Source: a virus
IMG/VR virus record: IMGVR_UViG_3300009154_004367
Coordinates: 1-43,103 of that record
Length of the DNA stretch: 43,103 bases
Direction: 5' to 3' (one strand)
In this document: positions 30,057 to 39,924 of the stretch, piece by piece
Layout of the letters: every line of letters starts with the position of its first letter
Numbering within the stretch: the stretch's first letter is position 1
Notes under the pieces: model-generated
The model's database searches: none
Told to the model about the DNA's origin: nothing
The model's input: only the letters and a program-made list of their open reading frames with translations
Made by a program: the position numbers and the translations under genes

Positions 30057-33000
30057 ATGCCTCAAAATATTAATCTCAACATTTCTCCATATTATGACGA
30101 TTTTGATGAGAATAAAAACTACTATAAAGTATTATTCAAGCCAGGGTCTTCAATTCAGGCTAGAGAATTAACTACTTTACAGTCTATTTTACAGAATCAA
30201 ATTGAAAAATTTGGTAAGCACTTCTTTAAAGATGGTGCTATGGTTATACCTGGAAATGTAGCATTTGATTCTAATTATAATTGTGTTGAAATTAATAGTA
30301 TCCATTTAGGAATACCTACAATTGAATACTTGCAAAATTTACAAGGAAAAACAATTAAAGGACAGACTAGTAATATTCTTGCTAAAATTGAAAGAGTTAT
30401 TGATGAAAATTCATCAGAAAGAGAAAATAATACACTTTACATTAAATACCAATCATCAAGTCAATCAGACTTTACTAGTAGTAAATTTATTGATGGAGAA
30501 AATCTAGTAATTCAAGAAGATATTGAATATTCATTGGGAGTATTAAAACAAGGTAATACAATTGCTACAACAATATCAAATAATTGTAATTCAGTTGGTT
30601 CTGCAGTTAAAGTATCGCCTGGTGTTTATTTCATTCGTGGATTCTTTTTAAATATTGAAGCTCAAACATTAATCTTAGAGCAATATTCTAATACTCCATC
30701 ATATAGAGTTGGACTTGCAATTAAAGAGACATTTGCTACAGCATCTAACGAATATAGTGATCTTCTTGATAATTCTCAAGGATTTTATAACTTTGCAGCA
30801 CCTGGAGCAGATCGTTTATTAATTGAAAATGAACTAATAAAAAAACCATTAGATGATTTTAATGATGATAACTTCGTTCAACTTCTTAAGATTGAAAATG
30901 GTATTTTAGAGAGGATTGTAAAAACTACAGATTATAATGTATTTGCAGATGAGTTAGCTAGAAGAACTTATGATGAAAGCGGAGATTATTACATTAAACC
31001 ATTTGATATTCAGATTAAAGAATCTTTAAATAATTATCTTGGAAATAATGGAGTTTATAATGAAGGACAAAATACAAAGCAAGGTGCTACACCTTCCAAT
31101 GAATTAGCTTGTATTTCAATAAGCCCAGGTAAGGCTTATGTAAGAGGCTATGAGGTAGAATCAATCTCAAATACTATAATTGATTTAGATAAAACTAGAA
31201 CTACTGATGTAGTAGTTAATGAGGCAGCTCAATTTAATTTTGGAACTCAAATTGAATTGAATAATGTTTATGGTACTATTTCAGTTGGATATGGAACAGA
31301 TTCATATGTAAACTTATACAGAGGTAGAACTGCAGTTGCGGGAATATCTTCTGGTATTCAAATAGGTACAGCTAAACTTTATGATTTAAAATTAAAAGCC
31401 GCAGCATACCAGGATGAATCGTCTATTTTTGAGGCGTCATTATATGATATTCAAACTTATACTACATTAGAAATAAGTAGTGGATTAGATAAAAGTCTAT
31501 TAAGATCTTCATTTATTGAAGGCGGAAATAGTGGTGCGAGTGGATTTCTAGTATCTGGAATTGGTAGTACAGCTACACAATTTGACTTATATCAAGTTTC
31601 AGGTAATTTTATTAAAAATGAATCATTAATTATAAATGGTATTGAAAATAATAGGATTATTAAATCTGTTATAGATTATGGAATTAATGATGTATATCAA
31701 ATTACGTCTTATAATGAATCTCCAACAACTTTTACTGCAGATTTAGTACTTGGAAGAAAGTTAAATTTATCAGATAATCAATCCCCTTATACTATTACTG
31801 CGGGAGATTTGGGAATTAGTACGATTACTTCATCTAATAGTAATTTTTACACTAATATAAAAGTTGGAGATATTATATCTTACACTAAATCTGGAGAGAT
31901 TTTGCCCACATATAATATAATTAAAAGTGTAGATTCATCTCTATCAGTAGCTACAATTAGCTCAATCACTAGTGTATCTAGAGTAAATAATGGAAATTTA
32001 CCAACGACAACTATAAGTTCTAGTGATTTAAGAAAAGTCACAGTTGATGTTAAAGATGTTAATAATTCATTATATTCTAGCTTAAATCATAATTATGTAT
32101 CAACAGTTGATTTAACTTCATCTAATATAACATTGAGAAAAACTTTAGATGTATTTACAATTAATAATTCTACAGTATTTGAAGTTTCTGTTTTTGAAGG
32201 AGTGACCGATTCAATTTTAGTTCCTTTTGATGAAGAAGCTTATACTTTAACTTACGCTGATGGTACAATTGAAGCATTAGATTCTCAAAAATTAATTCCA
32301 AATAAAGACTCTTCAAATAATTCAGCTCAAGGTAGAATAACATTAAGAAATTTAAATATATCTTCACCCCAAGACGCATATTTAACTGTAACCTATGAGA
32401 AAATAAAGTGTAAAACTAGGAAAAAGACTTTTAATAGGTGCGCTCAAATCACCATTGATAAAACAAATGCTGGAATTAATACTATAAGTTCTGGTTTAAC
32501 ATATAGTGATGTTTATGGGTGTAGAATTGAAGATTCTGCTATATCATTAAATATTCCAGATGCATCTTCAATTATTGGCGTATATGAGTCATCTAATAAT
32601 AGTAATCCAACATTACCCTCATTTACGGTAAGTTCATTATCTGCAAGTATTACTAATTTAATTAAAGGTGAAAAAATTATTGGTTCAGAAACTAAAGCTG
32701 TAGCTACTTTAATTGATACAGATAATTCATCTAAAGTTTATTTTGGTTATTTAAATGATTCACAATTTAAAGTTGGAGAAACTGTTACATTCAAAGAAAG
32801 TGGGATTACTGCAATAATTGGTGGTATTACTATTGGAGATAAAAATATTCTAAATTCATATCTATTTGATAGTGGTAGTAGGTCTTCATATCTTGATTTT
32901 TCTCGTATTATTCGTAAACCTTCCGCAGAAGCACCAAAACGAAAAATTACAATTGTTTATAACTATTACTCAATTGAAAGTAATGATGATGGAACTTTTG

Positions 33001-36000
33001 TTGCTGTAAATTCTTATGATTTAAATAGATACGATGAAATTCCTTTAGTTGATGGTATTGGATGTAGTGATGTATTAGATTTTAGACCTAGAGTTTCAAA
33101 TTATAATACCTCATCTGATATATCTCCATTTGAATTTAGGTCTAGATTATTTAAATCTAATAATGGCTCATCTAAAGATATTGTAGCAAAAGATAGTTCA
33201 ATTGTATTATCATACAATTATTATTTGCCTAGAATTGATAAGCTATTCTTATCTAAATATGGAACGTTTAATTTACTAAAGGGAATACCATCATTATCAC
33301 CTAAATTACCAGAAACTTTAGATTATTCTTTAGAAGTTGCAACTTTATATTTGCCTCCATATGTTTATAACGTTAATGATATTAAAGTAACAACTAACAC
33401 CCATAAAAGATATACAATGAAAGATATCTCTAGATTAGATGATCGTATATCTAATGTTGAATATTACACTGCATTATCTTTATTAGAGTCCGATACTCAA
33501 AATCTAACTATTACTGATCCAAGTACTAATTTAAATAGATTTAAATCTGGTTTCTTTGTTGATAATTTTAGTTCATATAGTGGTGGAGATATTACAAATC
33601 AAGTATATAGGGCAAGTGTAGATGCAAATAGTAATATATTAAGACCACAATCATATACTAGTTACATTGATTTAGAGGTAGATTCAACAGAAAATGTAAA
33701 TGTAAAGAAGATAGGTGATGTAATTTGCCTAAATTATGATGATATAGTTTATACTCAAAATAAATTTGCAACCAGGGTTGAAAATATAAATCCATTTAAC
33801 GTTATCAATTGGATAGGAAATATTCAATTAAAACCTTCAACGGATACTTGGATTGAGCCTAAAATTATATCTAAACAAGAAGATACAGTTGAGGGTAATT
33901 ATTTAAATACTCTTAATAACTTAAATGCTGATAGTAATACTGGACTTTCTCCTGCGGAATGGGGTTCTTGGACTACTAATTGGACTGGAACTCCAGTAAT
34001 TACTAGAGGTTCAACATCTAGTGAGTTATCTAATAGTTCAGCGATTAATAGTAATGATACTAGAAGAAGTGAACGTACTCGCGGACATAATATAAGAGAA
34101 AGAGTAACTACAAATACAACAATTAGAGATACATTTACAAATTTTACTCCAGTAACTACAACTGTAAATATAAATCAGTCTCGTCAAGGTATTCAAAATA
34201 AAGTCATAGAAAGATTTGATACTAAAACAGTTGGTAATCGTATATTATCTAGAGATACAATTACTACAATTAGATCCAGAAATATTGGAATCCTATCTAA
34301 AAGATTAAAACCCAACACACGTTTTTATGGTTTCTTTGATAATGTAGATGTTACGGGGTATGTAGTACCTAAATTAATTGAAATTGAAATGTTAACTGGT
34401 ACTTTTAGTGCTGGAGAAGTAATAGAAGGAAATCTTGGGAAAATTTCAATAGTATTCAGACTTGCAACACAAAATCATAAGTATGGTGACTATAATTCTC
34501 CATCTGAAGTTTATTCTAAAAATCCATATGATATAAACTCTACAATACCTTCAAATTATTCATCTACATCTACAATATTAAATGTTGATACAAATTCATT
34601 AGATTTACAGAGTGAATCTGACTATTATGGATATATTTCATCAGGAATGCGTTTGGTTGGTAAAACAAGTGGATCAATTGCAAGAATAAAAAATATCAGA
34701 ATAATTAGTGATAGTGCTGGCACCTTTATAGGTTCGCTATTTATTCCAGATCCTTCAATTCCAACAAATCCTAAATTTACAACTGGAACTAAAACATTTA
34801 CATTAACTACTAGTTCTATAAATTCATCTATACCTGGAACCACAGATAGTAATGCAGAAGCTATTTTTACTTCAAGTGGATTAATTGAGAACATAGAGGA
34901 ACATACTCTTCGTATTCGCAATGCAAGTATTGAAAGAATTCCTTTATCAGATTCAATTACTAGAACACTTACATCAAATACTATTGATACCTCAACATCT
35001 ACAATAGATAGAACTGAAACTAATACTAGATTTGTTGACCCTTTAGCACAATCATTTGAAGTTACTGATAGAACTGGTGTTTATATTACTAAATGTGATG
35101 TATTCTTTAAAACAAAAGATAAAAATGATATTCCAGTTACAATGCAAGTGAGAACTATGCAGAATGGATTTCCTACTCAAAAAATACTACCTTTTGGGGA
35201 AGTAATATTAGAATCAAAGGATATTAAAATATCAGATACTTCATTAGTTCCAACTACATTTACATTCCCCTCTCCAATTTACCTAGAAGGTGGTAATTCA
35301 TATTGCATAGTTCTTATTTCTGCATCTGATAGTTATACTGTTTGGATTTCTAGAATGGGCGAAGAAGATGTTACATCTTTAAATCAACAAGAAGGTAATC
35401 GTGTATTAGTATCACAACAACCAACTCTTGGATCATTATTTAAATCACAAAATGCATCAACGTGGGATGCAAGTCAATATGAAGATTTAAAGTTTAATTT
35501 ATATCGTGCAGATTTTACATCTACCAGTGGAACTGCTACATTCTATAATCCAATTTTAGGTGTAGGTAATAGACAAATTGCATCTTTAAGGCCAAACCCA
35601 ATAACTTCATATAGTCGTTCACTATTAGTTAACTTAAGTAAAAATTTATCCTCGTCTGATGTAAATTTAATTCAGTCTCAATATACATTAACTCAAACCT
35701 CAAATTCTACATTTACATCAAAAGTAAAGAGCGTAGTGGGTACTATAACTCCAACCGCAAATTTATCTATAGTAAATCCTGGAACTGCATTTACTGTTGG
35801 AGCTGTATCATATACTAATGTTGATTTGATTAGCCTTACAGGTACTGGTTCTGGAGGTAAGATAACCCTTGGGATTAGTACAGGAGTTGTAGGTTATGCA
35901 ACAATTACTGATGGTGGGTCTGGATATTCAATTGGAGACGTACTAACTATTGATTATAAAGATTCTGGAAATTTAGGAAAGGACTTAGTTCTTACTATAC

Positions 36001-37493
36001 CCAATACTGTTGGAATTTTAACTTCCGCAAATTCCATAATAATTGATGAAGTTCAAGGGAGCTTAACTATTTCCAGTGGAAATCTAATTATAAACGGAAC
36101 TACACTCACTGGTACATACCCCACTCAAGTTTCAGAACTTACTGACGGATTACATTTTAAAGTAAATCATAATAATCACGGAATGTATTCCCAAAATAAT
36201 TTAATAGCTCTATCTGGAATTGAGTCTGATATTCCTCCATCTAAATTAGTTTCTGATATAACATCATCTTCAACTGAAATTATTGTAGGCGATACAAGTA
36301 CTTTTGTTACATTTGAAGGTAAGGTAGTAGGAATAGCAGATACAGGATATCTAGTTATTAATAATGAGATTATTGGTTACAGTGGAGTAAACACTTCCAC
36401 TTCTACTATTACAATTAATACTGTACCTACATTTAGTCGTGGAGTTGATAGTACAGTTCCAACTTCACACTTCACTAATGATCTTGTGTTTAAATATGAA
36501 TTCAATGGAATTTCATTGAGAAAAATTAATAAACAGCATAGTATGTCTGATGTGGATAGTTCAAAATATCCAATAGAACTAGATAACTATCACATTAAAA
36601 TTGAAGATAGTGGAAACAAATACTTTAAACAATTTAAAACAGGTGGTTCATACCTATATGATACTTACAGTTTAACTGGAAAAGTTGTTCCAAGAGCAAC
36701 CCAAAATATCTCCTATGATATTTTACATCCAGTAAGTAGTATACTTACTCCAGTTAGTACTGAAATTTCATCTAAAATAAGAACTGTTTCTGCGTCTAGC
36801 GTAAATGGAAATGAAATAGCATTTATAGATAACGGGTATGAGGATTTATCTTTAAACTCTGATAACGATTTTAATACAATGAGAGCAATTTTTTCTCGTA
36901 TTAATGAACTTGAGTATTTAAGTGCTCCTAACAATAAATCACTTTCATTAAAAATACAATTAGATACAACTGATTCTAAAGTATCTCCAATGATTGATTT
37001 AGAAAGAATTGGAATGATTACTATAATGAATAGAATTGATTCGCCCATAACTAATTATATAACTGATTCTAGAGTCAATAAATTAATTGAAGATCCAACT
37101 TCTGCAATTTATGTTTCTCAAGCAGTAAAACTCGAAAAACCAGCAGATAGTTTGAAAGTCTTATTTGATGCATATCGTCATCAAAGTAATGATATTCGTG
37201 TTGCATATCGCATCTTTAGAAATGATACTCCAGATGAATATCAACTTTATCAGCTTTTCCCTGGATATGGAAACATTGATTCTAGAGGTAATACGATTGA
37301 TATGAGTCTATGTAATGGTCTCCCAGATACTTTAGTTACCCCTTCTGGAAATTCATCCGAATATAAATCATATGCATACAATATGAGAAGCGGTATAACA
37401 TTCACTGGATTCCAAATAAAAATTATAATGGCTGGAACCGACCAAGCAAATGTTCCAAAAATTAAAGATTTGCGAGTGATTTCAACATTATGA
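30057..37493 (+). CDS. DUF4815-containing baseplate/fibre protein (gp10-like), 2478 aa
   Basis: The N-terminus (NLNISPYYDDFDENKNYYKV then LFKPGSSIQARELTTLQSIL, QNQIEKFGKHFFKDGAM) is the DUF4815 signature common in cyanophage proteins annotated as gp10 or tail fibre. FVDPLAQSFEVTDRTGVYIT then KCDVFFKTKDKNDIPV (about residues 1660-1700) is a jelly-roll-like domain seen in phage baseplate proteins. Later come GxGY (TDGGSGYSIGDVLTI) and an RG...H module (IIGYSGV ... SRGVDSTVPTSHF). T4 gp10 is 602 aa. Inferred role: peripheral wedge/pin linking fibres to the baseplate. Confidence 0.85.
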   Translation: MPQNINLNISPYYDDFDENKNYYKVLFKPGSSIQARELTTLQSILQNQIEKFGKHFFKDGAMVIPGNVAFDSNYNCVEINSIHLGIPTIEYLQNLQGKTIKGQTSNILAKIERVIDENSSERENNTLYIKYQSSSQSDFTSSKFIDGENLVIQEDIEYSLGVLKQGNTIATTISNNCNSVGSAVKVSPGVYFIRGFFLNIEAQTLILEQYSNTPSYRVGLAIKETFATASNEYSDLLDNSQGFYNFAAPGADRLLIENELIKKPLDDFNDDNFVQLLKIENGILERIVKTTDYNVFADELARRTYDESGDYYIKPFDIQIKESLNNYLGNNGVYNEGQNTKQGATPSNELACISISPGKAYVRGYEVESISNTIIDLDKTRTTDVVVNEAAQFNFGTQIELNNVYGTISVGYGTDSYVNLYRGRTAVAGISSGIQIGTAKLYDLKLKAAAYQDESSIFEASLYDIQTYTTLEISSGLDKSLLRSSFIEGGNSGASGFLVSGIGSTATQFDLYQVSGNFIKNESLIINGIENNRIIKSVIDYGINDVYQITSYNESPTTFTADLVLGRKLNLSDNQSPYTITAGDLGISTITSSNSNFYTNIKVGDIISYTKSGEILPTYNIIKSVDSSLSVATISSITSVSRVNNGNLPTTTISSSDLRKVTVDVKDVNNSLYSSLNHNYVSTVDLTSSNITLRKTLDVFTINNSTVFEVSVFEGVTDSILVPFDEEAYTLTYADGTIEALDSQKLIPNKDSSNNSAQGRITLRNLNISSPQDAYLTVTYEKIKCKTRKKTFNRCAQITIDKTNAGINTISSGLTYSDVYGCRIEDSAISLNIPDASSIIGVYESSNNSNPTLPSFTVSSLSASITNLIKGEKIIGSETKAVATLIDTDNSSKVYFGYLNDSQFKVGETVTFKESGITAIIGGITIGDKNILNSYLFDSGSRSSYLDFSRIIRKPSAEAPKRKITIVYNYYSIESNDDGTFVAVNSYDLNRYDEIPLVDGIGCSDVLDFRPRVSNYNTSSDISPFEFRSRLFKSNNGSSKDIVAKDSSIVLSYNYYLPRIDKLFLSKYGTFNLLKGIPSLSPKLPETLDYSLEVATLYLPPYVYNVNDIKVTTNTHKRYTMKDISRLDDRISNVEYYTALSLLESDTQNLTITDPSTNLNRFKSGFFVDNFSSYSGGDITNQVYRASVDANSNILRPQSYTSYIDLEVDSTENVNVKKIGDVICLNYDDIVYTQNKFATRVENINPFNVINWIGNIQLKPSTDTWIEPKIISKQEDTVEGNYLNTLNNLNADSNTGLSPAEWGSWTTNWTGTPVITRGSTSSELSNSSAINSNDTRRSERTRGHNIRERVTTNTTIRDTFTNFTPVTTTVNINQSRQGIQNKVIERFDTKTVGNRILSRDTITTIRSRNIGILSKRLKPNTRFYGFFDNVDVTGYVVPKLIEIEMLTGTFSAGEVIEGNLGKISIVFRLATQNHKYGDYNSPSEVYSKNPYDINSTIPSNYSSTSTILNVDTNSLDLQSESDYYGYISSGMRLVGKTSGSIARIKNIRIISDSAGTFIGSLFIPDPSIPTNPKFTTGTKTFTLTTSSINSSIPGTTDSNAEAIFTSSGLIENIEEHTLRIRNASIERIPLSDSITRTLTSNTIDTSTSTIDRTETNTRFVDPLAQSFEVTDRTGVYITKCDVFFKTKDKNDIPVTMQVRTMQNGFPTQKILPFGEVILESKDIKISDTSLVPTTFTFPSPIYLEGGNSYCIVLISASDSYTVWISRMGEEDVTSLNQQEGNRVLVSQQPTLGSLFKSQNASTWDASQYEDLKFNLYRADFTSTSGTATFYNPILGVGNRQIASLRPNPITSYSRSLLVNLSKNLSSSDVNLIQSQYTLTQTSNSTFTSKVKSVVGTITPTANLSIVNPGTAFTVGAVSYTNVDLISLTGTGSGGKITLGISTGVVGYATITDGGSGYSIGDVLTIDYKDSGNLGKDLVLTIPNTVGILTSANSIIIDEVQGSLTISSGNLIINGTTLTGTYPTQVSELTDGLHFKVNHNNHGMYSQNNLIALSGIESDIPPSKLVSDITSSSTEIIVGDTSTFVTFEGKVVGIADTGYLVINNEIIGYSGVNTSTSTITINTVPTFSRGVDSTVPTSHFTNDLVFKYEFNGISLRKINKQHSMSDVDSSKYPIELDNYHIKIEDSGNKYFKQFKTGGSYLYDTYSLTGKVVPRATQNISYDILHPVSSILTPVSTEISSKIRTVSASSVNGNEIAFIDNGYEDLSLNSDNDFNTMRAIFSRINELEYLSAPNNKSLSLKIQLDTTDSKVSPMIDLERIGMITIMNRIDSPITNYITDSRVNKLIEDPTSAIYVSQAVKLEKPADSLKVLFDAYRHQSNDIRVAYRIFRNDTPDEYQLYQLFPGYGNIDSRGNTIDMSLCNGLPDTLVTPSGNSSEYKSYAYNMRSGITFTGFQIKIIMAGTDQANVPKIKDLRVISTL

Positions 37494-37687
37494 TACCAGT
37501 AAAAGGACACATTGGATTATATAGAGACGAGCAAACCAATGCTATCATTAACAATAATGATAGCATTTATACAGAGTATATAAAATCTAGAGATAAATTA
37601 ATTGAAGATGCAAAAAAATTAATAGAACTAGAAAATGAAATTATTGAGATAAAACTAATATTAAAAAAAGTTCTAGAAAATAAATAA
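37490..37687 (+). CDS. Small coiled-coil protein, 65 aa
   Basis: Coupled by ATGA to the DUF4815 protein. A short N-terminal polar part (MIPVKGHIGLYRDEQTNAII) is followed by a long charged helix (KLIEDAKKLIELENEIIEIK). Place and size suggest a small structural or chaperone protein for the fibre-region product; not recognised. Confidence 0.72.
   Translation: MIPVKGHIGLYRDEQTNAIINNNDSIYTEYIKSRDKLIEDAKKLIELENEIIEIKLILKKVLENK
37680..37687 (+). promoter_or_regulatory. T4-late-promoter-like box ATAAATAA upstream of gp13
   Basis: ATAAATAA overlaps the stop of the preceding gene, 20 bp before the ATG at 37708. Confidence 0.5.
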
Positions 37688-37707
37688 AATAAAGGTAATT
37701 TACTAAA

Positions 37708-38523
37708 ATGGCTCAACCAAATTCTAGAGACGAATTACTTGAATATTGTTTAAGGTCTTTGGGTGCTCCAATTTCAGAAATTAATGTAGATGAAGAACAG
37801 CTTAATGATAGATTAGATGATGCTCTTCAATATTTTCAAGAGAGGCATTTTGATGGAATACAAAGAGTATTTTTAAAGCATAAATTATTAAAAGAAGAAA
37901 TTAATCTAATTAAAAAGGATCCAGTTTATGAAAATGCTTACTCTACAACTGGAATTACTACCGCAATTATTGAAGAGGCTCAAAACTTCATTCCACTCCC
38001 TGATACAATTGTAAGTATAAACAGTGTATTTAAATCAGATTCAACTCACATTTCAAGTGGAATGTTTAGTATAAAATATCAAATTTTCTTGAATGATTTA
38101 TATACTATGGGAGGTCTAGATTTATTAAATTATGCAATGACTAAAACTTATCTAGAAGATATAAGTCGTATAATTACACCAGACGTTCAATTAAGATTTA
38201 ATAAGAAAAATCACCGATTATATCTTGATATTGATTGGGCGAATGTTACTGCAAATCATTACATTATTATTGATTGCTATAGAATTGTAAGTCCTTCTGA
38301 ATTTCCTAAAATATATAATGATTATTGGTTGAAGAAGTATTTAACTGCTACTATTAAAAAACAATGGGCACAAAATTTGAGTAAGTTTAATAACGTTCAA
38401 TTACTAGGTGGAGTTACAATGAATGGAGAGAAGCTCTATTCTGATGCAGAGAGGGAGCTAGAAGCCATTGAGAAGCAGTTGAGAGATGAATATGAACTAC
38501 CACCTCTAGGATTAATTGGGTGA
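37708..38523 (+). CDS. 13: Neck protein gp13
   Basis: 271 aa (T4 gp13: 309). The N-terminus RDELLEYCLRSLGAPISEIN then VDEEQLNDRLDDALQYFQER HFDG is the typical head-completion/neck connector start. The C-terminus (RELEAIEKQLRDEYELPPLG) is also typical. gp13 binds the portal side of the filled head with gp14 and accepts the tail. Followed immediately by gp14 in the T4 order. Confidence 0.9.
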   Translation: MAQPNSRDELLEYCLRSLGAPISEINVDEEQLNDRLDDALQYFQERHFDGIQRVFLKHKLLKEEINLIKKDPVYENAYSTTGITTAIIEEAQNFIPLPDTIVSINSVFKSDSTHISSGMFSIKYQIFLNDLYTMGGLDLLNYAMTKTYLEDISRIITPDVQLRFNKKNHRLYLDIDWANVTANHYIIIDCYRIVSPSEFPKIYNDYWLKKYLTATIKKQWAQNLSKFNNVQLLGGVTMNGEKLYSDAERELEAIEKQLRDEYELPPLGLIG

Positions 38524-38527
38524 GCTA

Positions 38528-39898
38528 ATGGCGTTAAATCCTTATTTTTTAAATGGTACAAAAACAGAACAGGGATTAGTTCAAGATTTAGTAAATGAAC
38601 TAATCAAAATGGGTGGGCAAGATGTAGTATATCTGCCTAGAAAGTTTATAAATGAAAAAACTATTATTAAAGAATTATTAGTCTCCAAATTTGATATAGG
38701 CTTTTCAATTGAAGCTTATGTATTAACCTATGATGGATTTGGGGGACAAGGAGATATATTAAGTAAATTTGGAGTAAGAAGTACCGATGAAATTACGTTT
38801 GTAATCTCAAAGGAGAGATACGAACAACTTATTATTCCGTTTATATCTAATCATTCTGACATCAAATTAACATCTAGACCTCAAGAAGGTGATTTAATTT
38901 ATTTACCAATTGATAATGGATTATTTGAAATCAAATATGTAGATGTTAAAAAGCCATTCTATCAATTAAATAATTTATATTCATATCAACTAAAATGTGA
39001 ACTATTTGAATATGAGGATGAAATTATTGATACTGGGATTGAACTTGTTGATAACTCTGTGAAAGATTTTGGATACACTCAAACATTAACAATGATTTCA
39101 TCTGATGCTACAAATGCGGAAATATCTGTTGGACTAGCCTCATCTACATCTCAAAAATCAGTTTATTATGTTGATATAATAAATGGAGGTTATGGATATA
39201 AATCAATACCTACAGTTGAAATTGAAAACGCACCATCTGGTGGTAGAACTGCAGAAGCAGTAGCAACTTTAAAAACATTAGGAAATGCAAGCACAATTGA
39301 TAAAATCTTAATCACAGATCCTGGATTTGGATATGAGGTTCAACCTAAAGTTAAAATATTATCAAATTCTGGTAGTGGATTTATAGGAACTTGTGTAATT
39401 GGTACTGGAGTATTATCTCCTATTACAATTCTTGATTCTGGATCAAATTATTCCTCTGCACCTCAAGTTTCAATATCTACGTCACCATCTGGTGCAAATG
39501 CCGAGGCTATTTCTATTATTAATACCTCTGGAAGTATAGTTCAAATTCGTTATACAAATGCTGGTGCAGGTTATACAGTAGCACCATCAATTCAAATCGG
39601 AGAATCTATTGGAATTACAACTGGAACATATGCATTCAATGAAGTAGTAGTTGGAGATACTACTAATACTAGAGCATATGTTAAAAATTGGGATTATACT
39701 TCAAGAATTCTCAAAGTTGCAATTATTGATGGTAGTTTTTCACAAGGAGAAACAATTGTTGGCGCAGGCGCAAGTTATAAGATTTATTCAGTAGAAAAAG
39801 ATGATTTATATGATGCATTTGCATCAAATAAAGAAATTGAAATTGAAGCTGATAATATTCTAGACTTCTCGGAGAAAAATCCATTCGGAGAATTCTAA
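38528..39898 (+). CDS. 14: Neck protein gp14 with GxGY C-terminal extension
   Basis: The N-terminus (MALNPYFLNGTKTEQGLVQD ... DVVYLPRKFINEKTI, KFDIGFSIEAYVLTYDGFGG, KFGVRSTDEITFVISKERYE) parallels T4 gp14. The ATG at 38528 was chosen; an in-frame TTG at 38516 lies inside gp13. The protein has 456 aa against 256 in T4. The extra C-terminal half is a series of GxGY/P beta repeats (INGGYGYKSIPTVEI, ITDPGFGYEVQPKVKI, TNAGAGYTVAPSIQI). Confidence 0.9.
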   Translation: MALNPYFLNGTKTEQGLVQDLVNELIKMGGQDVVYLPRKFINEKTIIKELLVSKFDIGFSIEAYVLTYDGFGGQGDILSKFGVRSTDEITFVISKERYEQLIIPFISNHSDIKLTSRPQEGDLIYLPIDNGLFEIKYVDVKKPFYQLNNLYSYQLKCELFEYEDEIIDTGIELVDNSVKDFGYTQTLTMISSDATNAEISVGLASSTSQKSVYYVDIINGGYGYKSIPTVEIENAPSGGRTAEAVATLKTLGNASTIDKILITDPGFGYEVQPKVKILSNSGSGFIGTCVIGTGVLSPITILDSGSNYSSAPQVSISTSPSGANAEAISIINTSGSIVQIRYTNAGAGYTVAPSIQIGESIGITTGTYAFNEVVVGDTTNTRAYVKNWDYTSRILKVAIIDGSFSQGETIVGAGASYKIYSVEKDDLYDAFASNKEIEIEADNILDFSEKNPFGEF

Positions 39899-39906
39899 AT
39901 AAATAA
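39899..39906 (+). promoter_or_regulatory. T4-late-promoter-like box ATAAATAA upstream of gp15
   Basis: Within TAAATAAATAAG directly after the gp14 stop, 18 bp before the ATG at 39925. Confidence 0.55.
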
Positions 39907-39924
39907 GAGAATATTTAATAAATT

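Noticed and set aside
34625-37510. Several minus-strand frames of 86-111 codons inside the DUF4815 protein
   Set aside because: All lie opposite a continuous 2478-codon gene with recognisable domains; AT-rich antisense frames are expected.
38516-38527. TTG start for gp14 inside gp13
   Set aside because: The ATG at 38528 gives a start MALNPYF in keeping with gp14 and avoids the overlap.
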